DNA of 64,000 nucleotides from contig CM035808.1 in assembly GCA_020466095.1 (NCBI GenBank), positions 54,646,073 to 54,710,072 of the forward strand, written 5' to 3'. This DNA comes from Chlorops oryzae (taxonomy: Eukaryota; Arthropoda; Insecta; Diptera; Chloropidae). The position numbers and the translations under genes are program-made. Of this stretch, positions 20,966-32,630 are shown piece by piece; the first letter of the stretch is position 1, and each line of letters starts with the position of its first letter. The notes beneath the pieces were generated by a model, which saw only the letters and a list, made by a program, of their open reading frames with translations, had not been told where the DNA came from and did no database searches.

Positions 20966-22115
20966 GCCTGGAAACAGGTTCTGGAGGACCAATCTTTGCT
21001 TAGAAAGATCGAGAAAGTACGCCACGTGTGCGTCACCCTTTACCGCTATTTGCCCTCCAGAAAAGTCAAGGGCAACACGATCCAAGCACGTGACACACAT
21101 CACCGTTTCGACTCATCCTTTCTCTTCATATTCGTATCATCTATCTCGCTCGCACATCCGTGTCGCCTTTGGTGGTGGTTTCTGTGCACCGTCGATATTG
21201 CGAAACAACCAGCACATAGCGGCTTGGCAAGCAGCATTTGGGTTCTCGTTCCCTGTGAGAACGAATTGCGGTTCTTTTTCTTGTTTTTTTTTTTTGCGTT
21301 GGGTCTTCGCTTGCGGAACACGCAGAGACATCGGTTTGGGTTTTTTCCATTGCAAGTCCATACGAATTCAAGGCTAGCAGACAGCGAGCCAGGCAATCTG
21401 TATAACACATCGGGCTTACGTGCATTGTGTTGCGTAGGTCAGTTCTAACGCTGTGCTTTGCATCGAACTTCGAACATAGAAGTTGATCGCATCGCCTGTT
21501 CATATACGGGCAGTCTCTCTGCCTGCGCTCTGTCCGCGCTCTGCTTTCGATTTGATGCATAATCGGAACTTTGCAAACTGGTTGGAAAAACTAACTTTTT
21601 AACAAATCGAACCCATCGAATTCTATTTATATTTTCATTGACAATCATTGTATAATTTGGATTTTTTAATATTGAATCTGGGGTTGCAGGAATTTGTGGG
21701 GGTGTTGCGAAAATAAAGGTCTGGAACTGGAAGTGCGCTACCGTCGGCATCGGTCGCACTGTATTGTCAACATAAATTTATATTGCAGCGCAGGAATTAA
21801 GAACGATTCGCTGCCACGGCTGCAAATTTTTTTTTTTCTTTTTGCGAAGCAATTTCCACACGTTCGTTTGCGACGGACTTGAAGGGTGCTCGTACGCCTT
21901 CCATCATCATAGTGCTCTACGACCGGTATTTTCCGCACCTGACAAAGCTTAGCACATCCATCGTGACATCGATAATTTTGCGTTTGGCAAAATCAATTTT
22001 AAGCGTGGGCGAGTATATTCGTTAATTTTGCTGAGATATTACTAAATAATTTTTATCTTTATTCCGGAAGCACGGCGCCTGATTTTTGTGCAACAGTTTC
22101 ATCAAAGTTACCGAT
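20966..22115 (+). other. BEL-2 leader (about 1.15 kb)
   Basis: This non-coding stretch between primer site and gag resembles the BEL-3 leader in blocks, for example CATTGTGTTGCGTAGGTCAG (21424 onward) and GTGGGCGAGTATATTCGTTA near the gag end. Frames inside it shift relative to BEL-3, so I do not call genes. It may hold packaging or translation signals. Confidence 0.55.
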
Positions 22116-25100
22116 ATGTCTTTTGATTTGAAATTCAACGGCGCGGTACAGCAGCTTAAGAGCTACTGCGACATGATCATGCGGTCTGACCCCTTGAATC
22201 AAACAGAGTCACTCATCGAGATTAAATTTGAGGAAATTCAGGATTGTTGGAAGCGGGTTCAAGAGACTTACGACGCGGCCCGCTCAAACGACGCATGGCA
22301 TGATGAAGTTGCCGCCCTGGCTCAAGTGACGTATAATGAATGTCGCGACCTCCAAGTTATCGTGCGCGCTCAGCTGAAGGATGAAGGATGCTACGGATGC
22401 ATTCTCACTCCCATCCACCACTATCCAGCACAAGGACGTCTAGCCCATCTGCTGAGATGCCGCCAGAAGATAATTTTATTCGAGTGCCCCCGTGTGAGGT
22501 TGCAAATTTTTCCGGAGGATACAACGAGTGGCCAGCATTTCGTGACATGTTTACGGCCATGTATATCAACAACCCGAGACTGCCACCTGTACAAAAGCTG
22601 TATTATTTGCACAATAAAACGACAGGCGCCGCCGGAGCGATTGTCAAAGGATCGAATTTTTCGCACGCCTGGGAGGCTCTCCACGCGCGGTACGAGAACA
22701 AGCGCATTTTAATCGATCACCAATTGAAGACCTTGTTCGATCTGCCCGCGATTGAAGACGAAACCAGCGAAGGAATTTTGAAAATTCAAACGACAGTCAA
22801 CGATTGTATCACCATTATGAGAAGCCAAGGAGTGGTCGATTTTTGGGATGCCATGCTCGTTCATTTTTGCTCCAGCCGCCTGCCAGCCGCTACGATCGCA
22901 CATTGGGAGCAGTCGCTTTCATCGCATCGAGAGCTGCCGACTTGGAAACAGATGAACGAATTTCTCAGCAACCGCTATGAGGTCGTCGAACGCCTTTCGA
23001 GCTTCACGAAGGTGAAAGCGCCGGTTCTATCTGCAAACCAATCAACTTCATCGACCAACGTTTTCCACACTCAGGATCAGACTCCAGGGTCGTGCCCCTT
23101 GTGCAACGGAAACCATCCCTTACGCCAATGCGCCCAATTTTTGAAGATGCCAGTCGCGGAGCGATTTAAACTTGTTACGAAATCGAAGCGCTGCCTCAAC
23201 TGTCTCGCCACCAATCACCAACGGTCCAAATGCCCCAGTCCACACAACTGTGCGAAGTGCCAACAGCGACATTTGCATTTTGCGAGCGCGGCTGCAACAA
23301 CGGACACGAAAGCCTCTACCCCCTCTTTGACATCTCTTCCGGAGATGGGCCCGTCTCCGACGAGCCAACCGCCGCATTTCCATGCGCAACCAGAGGTCTC
23401 GAGCTCCGTGAGCATCCCCTCCACGTCACAGGCACACGCACACGTCTCCATCAGCCAGACACAGGTGCTTTTGCCAACGGCCATCGCGCAGATTCTACAT
23501 AATGGAGAACGATTCCTAGTCCGGGCGCTTTTAGACCAAGGTTCGCAGAGAACATTTTTAGCCGAACGCATGGAGCTGCAGTTGAACTTGCCGACGACTC
23601 ATAAAATCTGCAACGTATTCGGCATGGGTGGCCAATGCACCCAAAGCGCGAAAAAGGAATGCACCATCACGCTCGCATCGCCTCGTTCTTCGTTCGAGGA
23701 AGAAATCGACGCCGTGGTTTTGCCGAAATTGACCAATTGGCTTCCGGCCAAAAGGGTCTCCAATTTGGATCCCCACGAGATCTCATCGTTGGAGCTGGCC
23801 GATCCCCGGTTTATGAATCCAGCCCGCATCGATATGGTCATCGGGTCTGATATCATGCCGAAATTACTGCGGCCGGGCGTCAAGATGAATGTCGGAGGAA
23901 GCCTTATTGCCCAAAATTCTGTCTTCGGTTCGTATTTGAGTGGGCCGATCGCCAGCGAATCCACCGACGCGTTTACGACGCAGGTCTCCTCCGGAGATCC
24001 CCACGAGTCACTCCACGAGTTACTCAAATCATTTTGGGAGCAGGAAGAAATTACGACCTCCCCTCCTCCTCTTCCAGCAGACATATATTGCGAAGAATTT
24101 TACTCTCAAACCACCATTAGGAATTCGGATGGTAGATACGTCGTGCGTCTACCATTTAAGGATGAATTTTCCAAAGCCGCTCTTCGCTTGGGCTCGTCAC
24201 GATTTGGAGCGCTGACGCAGTATAGGAACCTGGAGAGAAGGCTCGCACAGCAGCCACTTATGCGCGACACCTATAATTCCGTTCTGTCTGAGTATCTCAC
24301 ATACGATCATATGGGACCATGCCCTGATTTTAGATCTCACGAGAAAATAATTTCCTTTTGTTCTATCTACCGCACCATGCGGTGATGAAGCCTGAGAGCA
24401 CCTCCACCAAGGTACGAGTCGTTTTCAACGCGTCGCAGAAAACCTCTTCCGCCCTGTCGCTGAATGATATACTTTTCGTGGGACCGGTGTTGCAATCAGA
24501 TCTAGTCATCCTTTTGCTCAATTGGCGGCTCTACCGTTTCGTCTTCAATGGGGACATTGAAAAAATGTACCGACAGATTCGAGTGAATGAAGATGATCGG
24601 GCATTCCAGCGCATCTTATTCCGCGAAAATGATACTGCACCGATCCGGGACTTTTAGCTGAAAACGGTCACATTTGGCGTCAACTGTGCTCTCTTTTTAG
24701 CTATTCGAACGCTCCATCAGCTGGCCAACGACTCCATTGAAAATGCTCCACAGGCAGCCTTCATTTTGAAAAACGAAACCTATGTCGATGATGTCCTGGC
24801 CGGCGGACATACGCTGCAAGAAGCCTGTGTGGCGAAGGAGCAGCTCATACGTACGCTCGGATCCGCCGGATTTCCATTGAGGAAAATAACTGCGAATCAT
24901 CCAACGTTATTGGAAGACGTCGCCCCCTCGCATCTTCTCGACGCCGAGTTTTTAAAGATCAGATCTGCCAGTGATGCAAAAATGTTAGGAATTCGATGGA
25001 ATGCTGTCACGGATTGTTTCTCCTACAAGTTAAGTACTCATTCCGCCGCGAAGTCCACCACCAAACGCCAGATCCTTTCAGATATCGCTAAATTGTTTGA

Positions 25101-27339
25101 TCCAGCGGGATGGCTGACTCCGATCATCATTCGAGCCAAGGTTCTGATGCAACAATTGTGGCTCGAAGGCACTGACTGGGATCAACGAGTCTCAACTGAG
25201 GCTTTGGAGCGCTGGCACGCCTTTGTAATTGATTTGCCATTTATCGAGCAAATCCTAATTTCGAGATGGGTCCATTACGACCCCACCGCCTCCGTTCAAC
25301 TTCACGGATTCTGCGATGCTTCAGAGCGAGCATATTGTGCAGCCCTTTATCTTCGCATCGAGAGCCACAATCAAGTCTACGCCCACTTGCTTACGGCGAA
25401 ATCCAAAGTGGAACCGCTTCAGACTGTCAGCTTGCCGCGGCTCGAGCTCTGTGCCGCAGTTCTGCTTTCCAAGCTGATCAAAGCGGTCAAAGCTCAACTA
25501 CATATTCATGAACATCAAACAGTTTTGTGGACTGATGCCTCGATCGTGTTGGCTTGGCTGAAGCGCCCTCCAAATGCATGGAAAACTTACGTCGCGAACA
25601 GAATTTCCCAAATTCTGACCAATATTGGGAGTACTCCATGGCACCATGTTCGATCGCGGGAAAATCCGGCTGACCTGGGAACGCGCGGGATGCTAGCGCA
25701 GGATCTACATGAGAATATGCTCTGGTGGCATGGACCGCCGTGGCTTGTGGAGCCACCCGCAAAATGGCCCCGAATTGAGTCGCCACCAGCCCCCATTATC
25801 GAAGAACGAAAAACGATCGCCTTCACTACCATCACCGAGACTGAGGATCTCCTAGCCAGATTCTCATCTTACGACCGAGCTTTGAGAGTACTCGGATTTG
25901 TACTGCGATTTTACAAGCAAGCGCGAAGAGAGCTCGCGCCGAGGCCGACCACACTCATACTTTCACAAGACGAGTTGACGGTTGCGAGAAATCGTCTAAT
26001 TTTGTTTTCGCAAACATTTCACTATCCACTCGAATATCAGGACCTGAGCGAGGGAAAGCCTCTCGCGAAAAAGAGCGAAATGTTACCCTCGAACCCCATG
26101 CTCGATGACGATGGACTTTTGCGCGTCAATGGCCGATTGATACATGTAGATCTTACGCCCGATGAGAGAGATCCGATCATAATACCGGCTGCGTCAACGT
26201 TCTGCCGCCTTTATCTGGATTTCGTCCACAAAACACTCCTACATGGCGGTGCGCAACTCATGTTTTGCATGGTTCGACAAAACTTCTACATCGCACGTTT
26301 GAAACGGAAAATTAAGAGCTGTATCACCCGGTGTCATTCGTGCACGATCCATAAGCAACTATTAAAAACCCATATGATGGCCGCACTACCAGCTGAGAGA
26401 TCGAAGTTGTCGCTACCATTTACGAATACCGGCGTCGATTTCGCCGGACCATTCGACATCAAGACCTCTACTCTTCGGACCGCACCATATCTAAAAGGTT
26501 ATGTCAGTGTTTTCGTGTGTTTCGCCACCAAGGCGGTGCACCTCGAATTATGTTCGGAGTTGTCCACGATGTCTTTCCGAGCCGCGTTCGATCGATTCGT
26601 CGGACGGCGAGGCCTGCCAAAACGGGTTTTTTCCGACAACGGTCGAAATTTCATTGGTGCTAAAAACGCTCTGGATATTGAATTCGCAAGTTTTCTTTCG
26701 AACGCTGCTGACGACCTTCAACAGAAATATTCACTGCACGGCTTCGAATGGCATATGATCCCGCCCCACGCGCCTCACATGGGTGGACTATGGGAAGCGG
26801 CGGTCAAGAGCTTCAAGCTTCATTTTGTGAAAGTTGCCGGACCACATAAGTTCTCGTTCGAGGAATTCGCCACCCTGCTGGCCCGCATAGAGGGGGTGTT
26901 AAATTCGCGTCCCCTCACTCCGATGTCCGACGATCCTTCAGATCTGCTGGCATTGACGCCCGGTCACTTCCTTCGAGAAGCCTCTCTCACCGCCTGGCCT
27001 GAAGAACCTCAAGCAGACTTGCCGCTCACTACGAGATGGGAAAAGGTGAAAATTCTCCATCATCGCTTCGCCCAACGTTGGAAGTCAGAATATCTCTTGA
27101 GCCTCCACAAAAGGGATAAATGGAGGGTACCACAACCGAATATGAAGGTCCACGATTTTGTCGTCGTCATGGACGCTCAATTGCTCCCGTTTGAATGGAG
27201 AAAGGGGAGAGTCATTCAAGTGCATCCTGGAGATGATGGCCTCGTGCGCATCGTCGAGGTCAAGACACAGTTCGGCGTCGTCACAAGACCTATCACGAAA
27301 CTCTGCCTGCTTCCTGTAGACCTTTCCGAAGCTTTATGA
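22116..27339 (+). pseudogene. BEL-2 gag-pol polyprotein (two frameshifts, one stop)
   Basis: ATG at 22116 starts gag (MSFDLKFNGAVQQLKSY). A shift near 22380 moves into the frame with EMPPEDNFIRVPPC, then knuckles CPLCNGNHPLRQC and CLNCLATNHQRSKC (about 23095-23250). The protease box ALLDQGSQRTF is at about 23525. A second shift near 24355 leads into RT (FNGDIEKMYRQI), followed by TAG at 24655, where relatives continue, and the YVDD box at 24781. RNase H reads FCDASERAYCAALYL. Integrase has an N-terminal H/C zinc site, GVDFAGPF, FSDNGRNFIGA and LWEAAVKSFK, so the DDE triad is intact. The DUF5641 tail ends at 27339. Domains are complete, so only the three lesions prevent a full polyprotein. Confidence 0.9.
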
Positions 27340-27420
27340 CTAATTCGTCATCCAATCGCAACACCCCCTCCTCCCCCTCTCTTTGTATATCACGATCTGT
27401 CCGCTCATGAAGATCTCTTA

Positions 27421-27430
27421 TTCGTTTCAG
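27421..27430 (+). promoter_or_regulatory. Candidate splice acceptor before the BEL-2 extra ORF
   Basis: TTCGTTTCAG precedes ACATACATC and the ATG at 27440. A pyrimidine-rich tract (TCTCTTATTCGTTTCAG) fits an insect 3' splice site. It would let the extra ORF be expressed from a spliced RNA using the LTR donor. Confidence 0.45.
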
Positions 27431-27439
27431 ACATACATC

Positions 27440-28186
27440 ATGGAGCACCGACGGCAGTGCGTGGTATGTGGCCGCAATCACGGGCTCGCCCGCTGTCAGC
27501 GCTTTCGGCGATGGACCACGGCAAAGCGTCTGCTCGCAGTCCAGCAAAATAAATGCTGCTTCTCATGCCTGTCATCGCGCCATTTGAGAAGAGAGTGTCC
27601 GGTGCGACAGAATTGCAAGGCCTGTGGGGAGCGCCATCACACCCTCATTTACCAACAGGCCCGGTCCGTATCGCCCGATGACTCCGATCCGTGGCAGCCT
27701 AGGGAGGCCCGAGAGCCCAATGCGTATGTGACACGATCTGCTCGGCGCCATTCCCGACGTCGCTCCCACTCCGCACGCCGCCGTTCTCGAGAGCGCAGCC
27801 CGGAGAGCCCCCGCCGCCGATCGCCCGCCGGAGCTCAACGAGGGGGACAGCGACGCCGTCGTTCGCGCAATCATCCACGCCGGCCAGCCTCACTTCCCCG
27901 ACAGCAAGCACCGAGCTCAGACCGCCATCGCCCGTCACCATCCTCCTGTCGTGCAGGGCCGGGGCCCGAGCGTCATCGCCACCTCACCAGGGGAACTGCT
28001 CGCGGGGCGTTGTCTCGCCAGGGACCTCGAGTCCGCTTCGCCCTTTCTCCCTTCCGCCGTTCGCCCTCGACGCTTTCATCATCGAGCGGAAGTCATGTCG
28101 GATACCCGGTAAGGGCCATCGATCGAGAGAGGGCGCGGGCGGCGCTGCGGGAGGTCCAGGAGTTCTTGCTGCAGAGGGAAAGGTAA
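27440..28186 (+). CDS. BEL-2 post-pol ORF: gag-like zinc knuckles plus Arg/Ser-rich tail
   Basis: A 248-codon open frame starts MEHRRQCVVCGRNH at 27440, 100 bases after the pol stop. Residues 7-67 hold three cysteine/histidine motifs: CVVCGRNHGLARC, CFSCLSSRHLRREC and CKACGERHH. Their order and spacing are those of this element's own gag knuckles. From about residue 95 on, the protein is dominated by Arg, Ser, Pro and His (RRRSHSARRRSRERS). It ends in a short predicted helix (REVQEFLLQRER). There is no signal peptide, membrane span or fusion motif, so despite its envelope position it is not an envelope protein. An RNA-binding or nucleocapsid-like role is inferred. BEL-1 has a truncated counterpart; BEL-3 lacks it. 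Confidence 0.75.
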   Translation: MEHRRQCVVCGRNHGLARCQRFRRWTTAKRLLAVQQNKCCFSCLSSRHLRRECPVRQNCKACGERHHTLIYQQARSVSPDDSDPWQPREAREPNAYVTRSARRHSRRRSHSARRRSRERSPESPRRRSPAGAQRGGQRRRRSRNHPRRPASLPRQQAPSSDRHRPSPSSCRAGPGPERHRHLTRGTARGALSRQGPRVRFALSPFRRSPSTLSSSSGSHVGYPVRAIDRERARAALREVQEFLLQRER

Positions 28187-28224
28187 GCAGGGAACTATGG
28201 TTGCGTAGCGCAAAGCGGGTAGTA

Positions 28225-28802
28225 TGTATGTTCGTGGCGAACTAATCTACTCCTTTTATTTTTTGTACGATTTCGAAGTTCGAGTTCGAGCGACTTCTGG
28301 CCCTTCAATCGTGACCAGTCGAACAAGTAACCTCGCAAAAAACGTTCGTGCGCGCACCATCACCCTCCGTACAAATAATTAAAAAAGCAAATCGTAAAAA
28401 TAATTTTAAAAAATCAAATCGTCAAAATACTTAAAAATAAAATCATAAACAGAATTAAAAGACGAGAAACAAAAAAAAAGAACCAAACCCCAATTCAAGG
28501 TGAATTTATAAAAAAATAAAAATAAAAATCAAACCAAAAATACAGTGCACTTAATTGAACTGAAAGTGAAATCAAAAATCCACATCGCCAAGAAGGCAAA
28601 TTTGTTTTATTTTTTTAAATTAATTACTATCCATTTTATTATACCACCGCCAAGAAGGCGTCTAATTTAAATTTACACCAAAAACATCAAATAATCCGCG
28701 TCGCGTAAACGTCGAACGATAATCCAACGTACTCGACATCCCCTAAAATCCGCAGCGGAATACCAGGTACGTCATCTCATTCTCTTGCCCCTCATATTAA
28801 CA
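28225..28802 (+). repeat. BEL-2 3' LTR
   Basis: Begins TGTATGTTCGTGGCGAAC right after the conserved GCGGGTAGTA block and ends TTAACA at 28802. It carries CAG|GTACGT at 28764-28772, a strong splice-donor match. It lacks about 38 bp present near the start of the 5' LTR. Confidence 0.87.
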
Positions 28803-29332
28803 AAATAAGTTCGTTTTTGACCATAGGGATACATAGGTCCTTGTGTATGTTTTCGTTCTTAATGAACCATGGGGCACCAGTGATAGTCCAAAGGATTTTA
28901 GACTGCGAGCGTTGTATAATTTCTGTTATAGAATTACTCACTTTTCCCCAGAGCTGGGAGCCATAAGTCCATATAGGCTTAAGTGTTGCGTTATAAAAAA
29001 GCACTTTGTGTTCGAGCCGCAATCTTGACTTACTGTTGAGTAGCAAGTGCAGTTTTTGGGCTCTCAGCTTCATTTCGGTGCGTTTGGCCTCAATATGCTT
29101 GCGCCATGTGAGTCGGCGATCTAAGTGAATGCCTAGATATCTCACTTCATTCGCCTGTCGAACACGGGTGTTGTTAAGCATATTTGGAGGGCATGTATCG
29201 TGACGCAGCGTGAAAGTTATGTGGGTGCATTTGCTTTCATTGACTTTTATTCTCCAGTTCGCAAGCCAGTCTTCAACAATATGAAGATGATTATTAAGAA
29301 CTCGAGAGGCGACCGCAGGGTCGCTGTGTGTA

Positions 29333-30625
29333 ACAGGTTGGCTGATAAGTCTCCGGTCTAACAAAGAAAAACACATTTTTTTGTTAAAATTCGTTTTTAT
29401 TATTCAACATAGTTCCCTTCAAGAGCGATACAACGATTATAACGACTTTCCAATTTTTTGATACCATTTTGGTAGTACTCCTTCGGTTTTGCCTCAAAAT
29501 AGGCCTCAGTTTCGGCGATCACTTCTTCATTGCAGCCAAATTTTTTCCCTGCGAGCATCCTTTTGAGGTCTGAGAACAAGAAAAAGTCGCTGAGGGCCAG
29601 ATCTGGAGAATACGGTGGGTGGGGAAGCAATTCGAAGCCTAATTCATGAATTTTTGCCATCGTTCTCAATGACTTGTGGCACGGTGCGTTGTCTTGGTGG
29701 AACAACACTTTTTTCTTCTTCATATGGGGCCGTTTTGCCGCGATTTCGACCTTCAAACGCTCCAATAACGACATATAATAGTCACTGTTGATGGTTTTTC
29801 CCTTCTCAAGATAATCGATAAAAATTATTCCATGCCCATCCCAAAAAACAGAGGCCATTACTTTGCCAGCGGACTTTCGAGTCTTTCCACGCTTCGGAGA
29901 CGGTTCACCGATCGCTGTTCACTCAGCCGACTGTCGATTGGACTCAGGAGTGTAGTGATAGAGCCATGTTTCATCCATTGTCACATATTGACGCAAAAAC
30001 TCGGGTGTATTGCGAGTTAACAGCTGCAAACAACGCTCAGAATCATCAACACGTTGTTGTTTTTGGTCAAATGTGAGCTAGCGCGGCACCCATTTTGCAC
30101 AGAGCTTTTTCATATCCAAATATTGATGAATGATTTGACCAACACGTTCCTTTGATATCTTTAAGGCCTCTGCTATCTCGATCAACTTCATTTTACGGTC
30201 ATTCAAAATCATTTTGTGAATTTTCTTGATGTTTTCGTCGGTAACCACCTCTTTCGGGCGTCCACTGCGTTCACCGTCCTCCGTGCTCATTTCACCACGC
30301 ATGAATTTTGCATCCTAATCAATTATTGTTGACTTTCCTGGGGCAGAGTCCGGAAACTCATTATCAAGCCAAGTTTTTGCTTCCACTGTATTTTTTCCCT
30401 TCAGAAAACAGTATTTTATCAAAACACGACATTCCTTTTTTTCCATTTTTTTCACAATAACAAAAGTTGCTTCACAAAAGACGCTCTATCTCACAAACTA
30501 ATTGACTTACAGACGTCAAATTTTGACACGAATCATTTGAAGGTTGCCACTATATAAAAATAATATGCATTTAATACTAGCGACGCCATCTATGTGTCAG
30601 ACCGGGGACTTATCAGCCAACCTGT
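29333..30625 (-). mobile_element. Mariner-1 (1293 bp) in Jockey-1 ORF2
   Basis: Terminal inverted repeats ACAGGTTGGCTGATAAGTCT and the complement of ACAGGTTGGCTGATAAGTCC extend over about 28 bp. TA duplications lie at 29331-29332 and 30626-30627. Length and ends are typical of mariner elements. Confidence 0.93.
29400..30446 (-). pseudogene. Mariner-1 transposase, three premature stops
   Basis: ATG at 30446 (MEKKECRVLIKYCFLKGKN) gives a mariner transposase of about 348 codons. The helix-turn-helix region includes RSGRPKEVVTDENI. Catalytic residues of the DD34D type are visible in VTMDETWLYHY, LFHQDNAPCH and PYSPDLALSDFFLF. In-frame stops occur at about 30313, 30078 and 29920, each a single-base change from a sense codon (two where Trp or Arg is expected). 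The frame is otherwise uninterrupted to the stop at 29400. The enzyme would cut and paste the element at TA sites. Confidence 0.9.
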
Positions 30626-32630
30626 TATACAAAATTGCTGTGTCATCTGCAAATGTAGATGTGAACAGCTCTGGGGAAACAGGCAGGTCAGCCGTGTATA
30701 TCAAATATAACAATGGCCCGAGGACGCTGGCTTGTGGTACGCCTGCTGAGATGTGGAACTCATTCGTCGTGTGAGTTCCATATCCAATTTTGAACTTCCT
30801 TTCAGAGAGGTACGATTGTAGGACTTTGTAGGTATTATTGGGTAGTGTTTGCTTTATTTTAAACACTAAACCAGCATGCCAAAACTTGTCAAAGGCTTGT
30901 GAAATATCCAGAAATATGGAAGAGCAGTATTTATTTTTTTCGAACGCGTTTCTGATTTCGGTAGGAACTCTGTTTACCTGTTCAATAGTACCATGGCTTT
31001 TTCGAAAACCAAACTGGTGCTCGGGGGTTACTCTGGAGAGGGTGGCAAAATGTTTGCCAAGAGAAATTTTTCAAAAACTTTTGAGAACACTGGCAATAGA
31101 CTAATTGGCCTATATGATGATGGCAATGAGGGATCTTTTCCTGGCTTGGGCATTATGATGATGTTTGAAGTTTTCCAGGCTCGAGGGTAAAGTCCTATTC
31201 TTAATATAGCATTAAGTATGGAGAGGATTAGTCTTGTGGCTGCGGCCGGGAGTTGCTGTATCATCTGTGGCGAGATAAGATCAAAGCCTGCTGCCTTTTT
31301 TGGGTTTAACTCTTTAATGATAGTTTGAACGTCTTTATGCTGAAATGCACGTATATTTTTGTTTAGACGTGGGTAAGTTTGTGGTAAACGGTAAGGATTG
31401 GTAGGTGGATTAGCCTTAAAAACGTTTTCTAGGTACTTAGCAAACAGATGCTTTTTCTTCATCCTTTCTAGCCCAACTTCCAGAGTTGGTACGCAGGGGT
31501 GATACGTTTATTTTGGGTGCCTTCACCTTTTTGTTTGTTTTGCATAGAGAGTAATTAGTTTCGGCTGTTGGGCTCAATGTTCGTGTGAAGTTTTCTAAAT
31601 TTGTTCTCAGATCATTATCAAGAGCTTCTCTTAGGCGCTTAGTTGCTTGTGTTAAGTTGTTTTTTGCGGAGGGTGATCTTTGACGCTGCCATTCTCTTCG
31701 TAGGCGTCTTTTTCCTCGAACAAGGGTTTCGATCTCGCTTGAAGTTTATCTTCGAGGTATTTTTGGGTTTTTGATTGATTTTAGGGTAGCGTGAACTGCG
31801 GCCGATATTAAGATATCGTTTAGTTCTGTTATGGCTTCCTCAATATCACTTTCACTCCGGAGGATCGTTTTCTCGTTTAAATGAGAGCTAATATATTTTT
31901 TAAACTTGAGTCAGTCGGTTTTCTTTGTTATAATTCTTCCGCGGTTTTTCAGTGAGTGTGGGTACGCCCATGATTGTTATTATAATAGGGGAATGATCGG
32001 ATGACAGATCGAAGCTGGGTTCAGCATGTATTTCGCTACGATCAAAGTTTTTGCTGACTGCAAAATCAATGAGGTCGGGTTTTTTTTGCAAGTCGGAAGG
32101 CTAGTAAGTGGGTTGACCTGTTGAAATACAGTCAAAATTTTCACGACTATTTATTATAAGTGAATATAATTGTCGCCCTTTGGGGTTAATTAATCTAGAG
32201 CCCCAGTGTTGGTGCTTAGCATTATAATCCCCAGCTGCTATGAATTTGTTGCCAAGCTTTTGGAAGTACTCTAAAAATTGTGTACCAGTAACAGAAAATC
32301 TCGGTGGGCAGTAAACTGCACTTAAAGCGATAATGCTGTTACCATAATGCAATGAAATAGAGGTTGCTTGTAAGTAATTTTGGGAAACTGCATCCATTAA
32401 ATTGTGTTTTATTCGAGTTTTAATCAAAACACCGGTGCCGCCGTGTGCCTTTCCATCTGGTTGATGAGTGCCATAAAACGTATAATTTTTAATAGTAAAA
32501 TTATATTTGCTTGTAAGGTGGGTTTCACTGACGAGCATTACGTCAATTGAATGTAATTCAAGAAATGTTTGAATTTCAAGCTTGTGTTGTCGAATGCCGT
32601 TAGCATTCCAATGACAAATTTTTAAGACAC

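Larger units (their letters stand above)
20330..28802 (+). mobile_element. BEL-2, nearly full-length BEL/Pao retrotransposon
   Basis: An 8.5-kb element with two LTRs, a tRNA-Arg-type primer site, a long leader, gag-pol and an extra ORF after pol. A 5-bp target duplication AAATA (20325-20329 and 28803-28807) brackets it, and excision restores the interrupted Jockey-1 frame. LTRs differ at only a few percent of aligned positions, so the insertion is fairly young. Gag-pol has two frameshifts and one stop. Confidence 0.92.

Noticed and set aside
20927..21448. 173-codon plus-strand frame in the BEL-2 leader, and an overlapping 143-codon frame
   Set aside because: The corresponding leader of BEL-3 does not keep the frame; similarity is at the DNA level only, and the peptides have no domain.
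23599..24084. 161-codon minus-strand frame, with a counterpart at 45492-45857
   Set aside because: Exactly antisense to the BEL protease region; its conservation in both copies follows from the coding strand.
27440..28186. Reading the BEL-2 extra ORF as an envelope gene
   Set aside because: No signal peptide, transmembrane span or cleavage site; instead zinc knuckles and an Arg/Ser tail.
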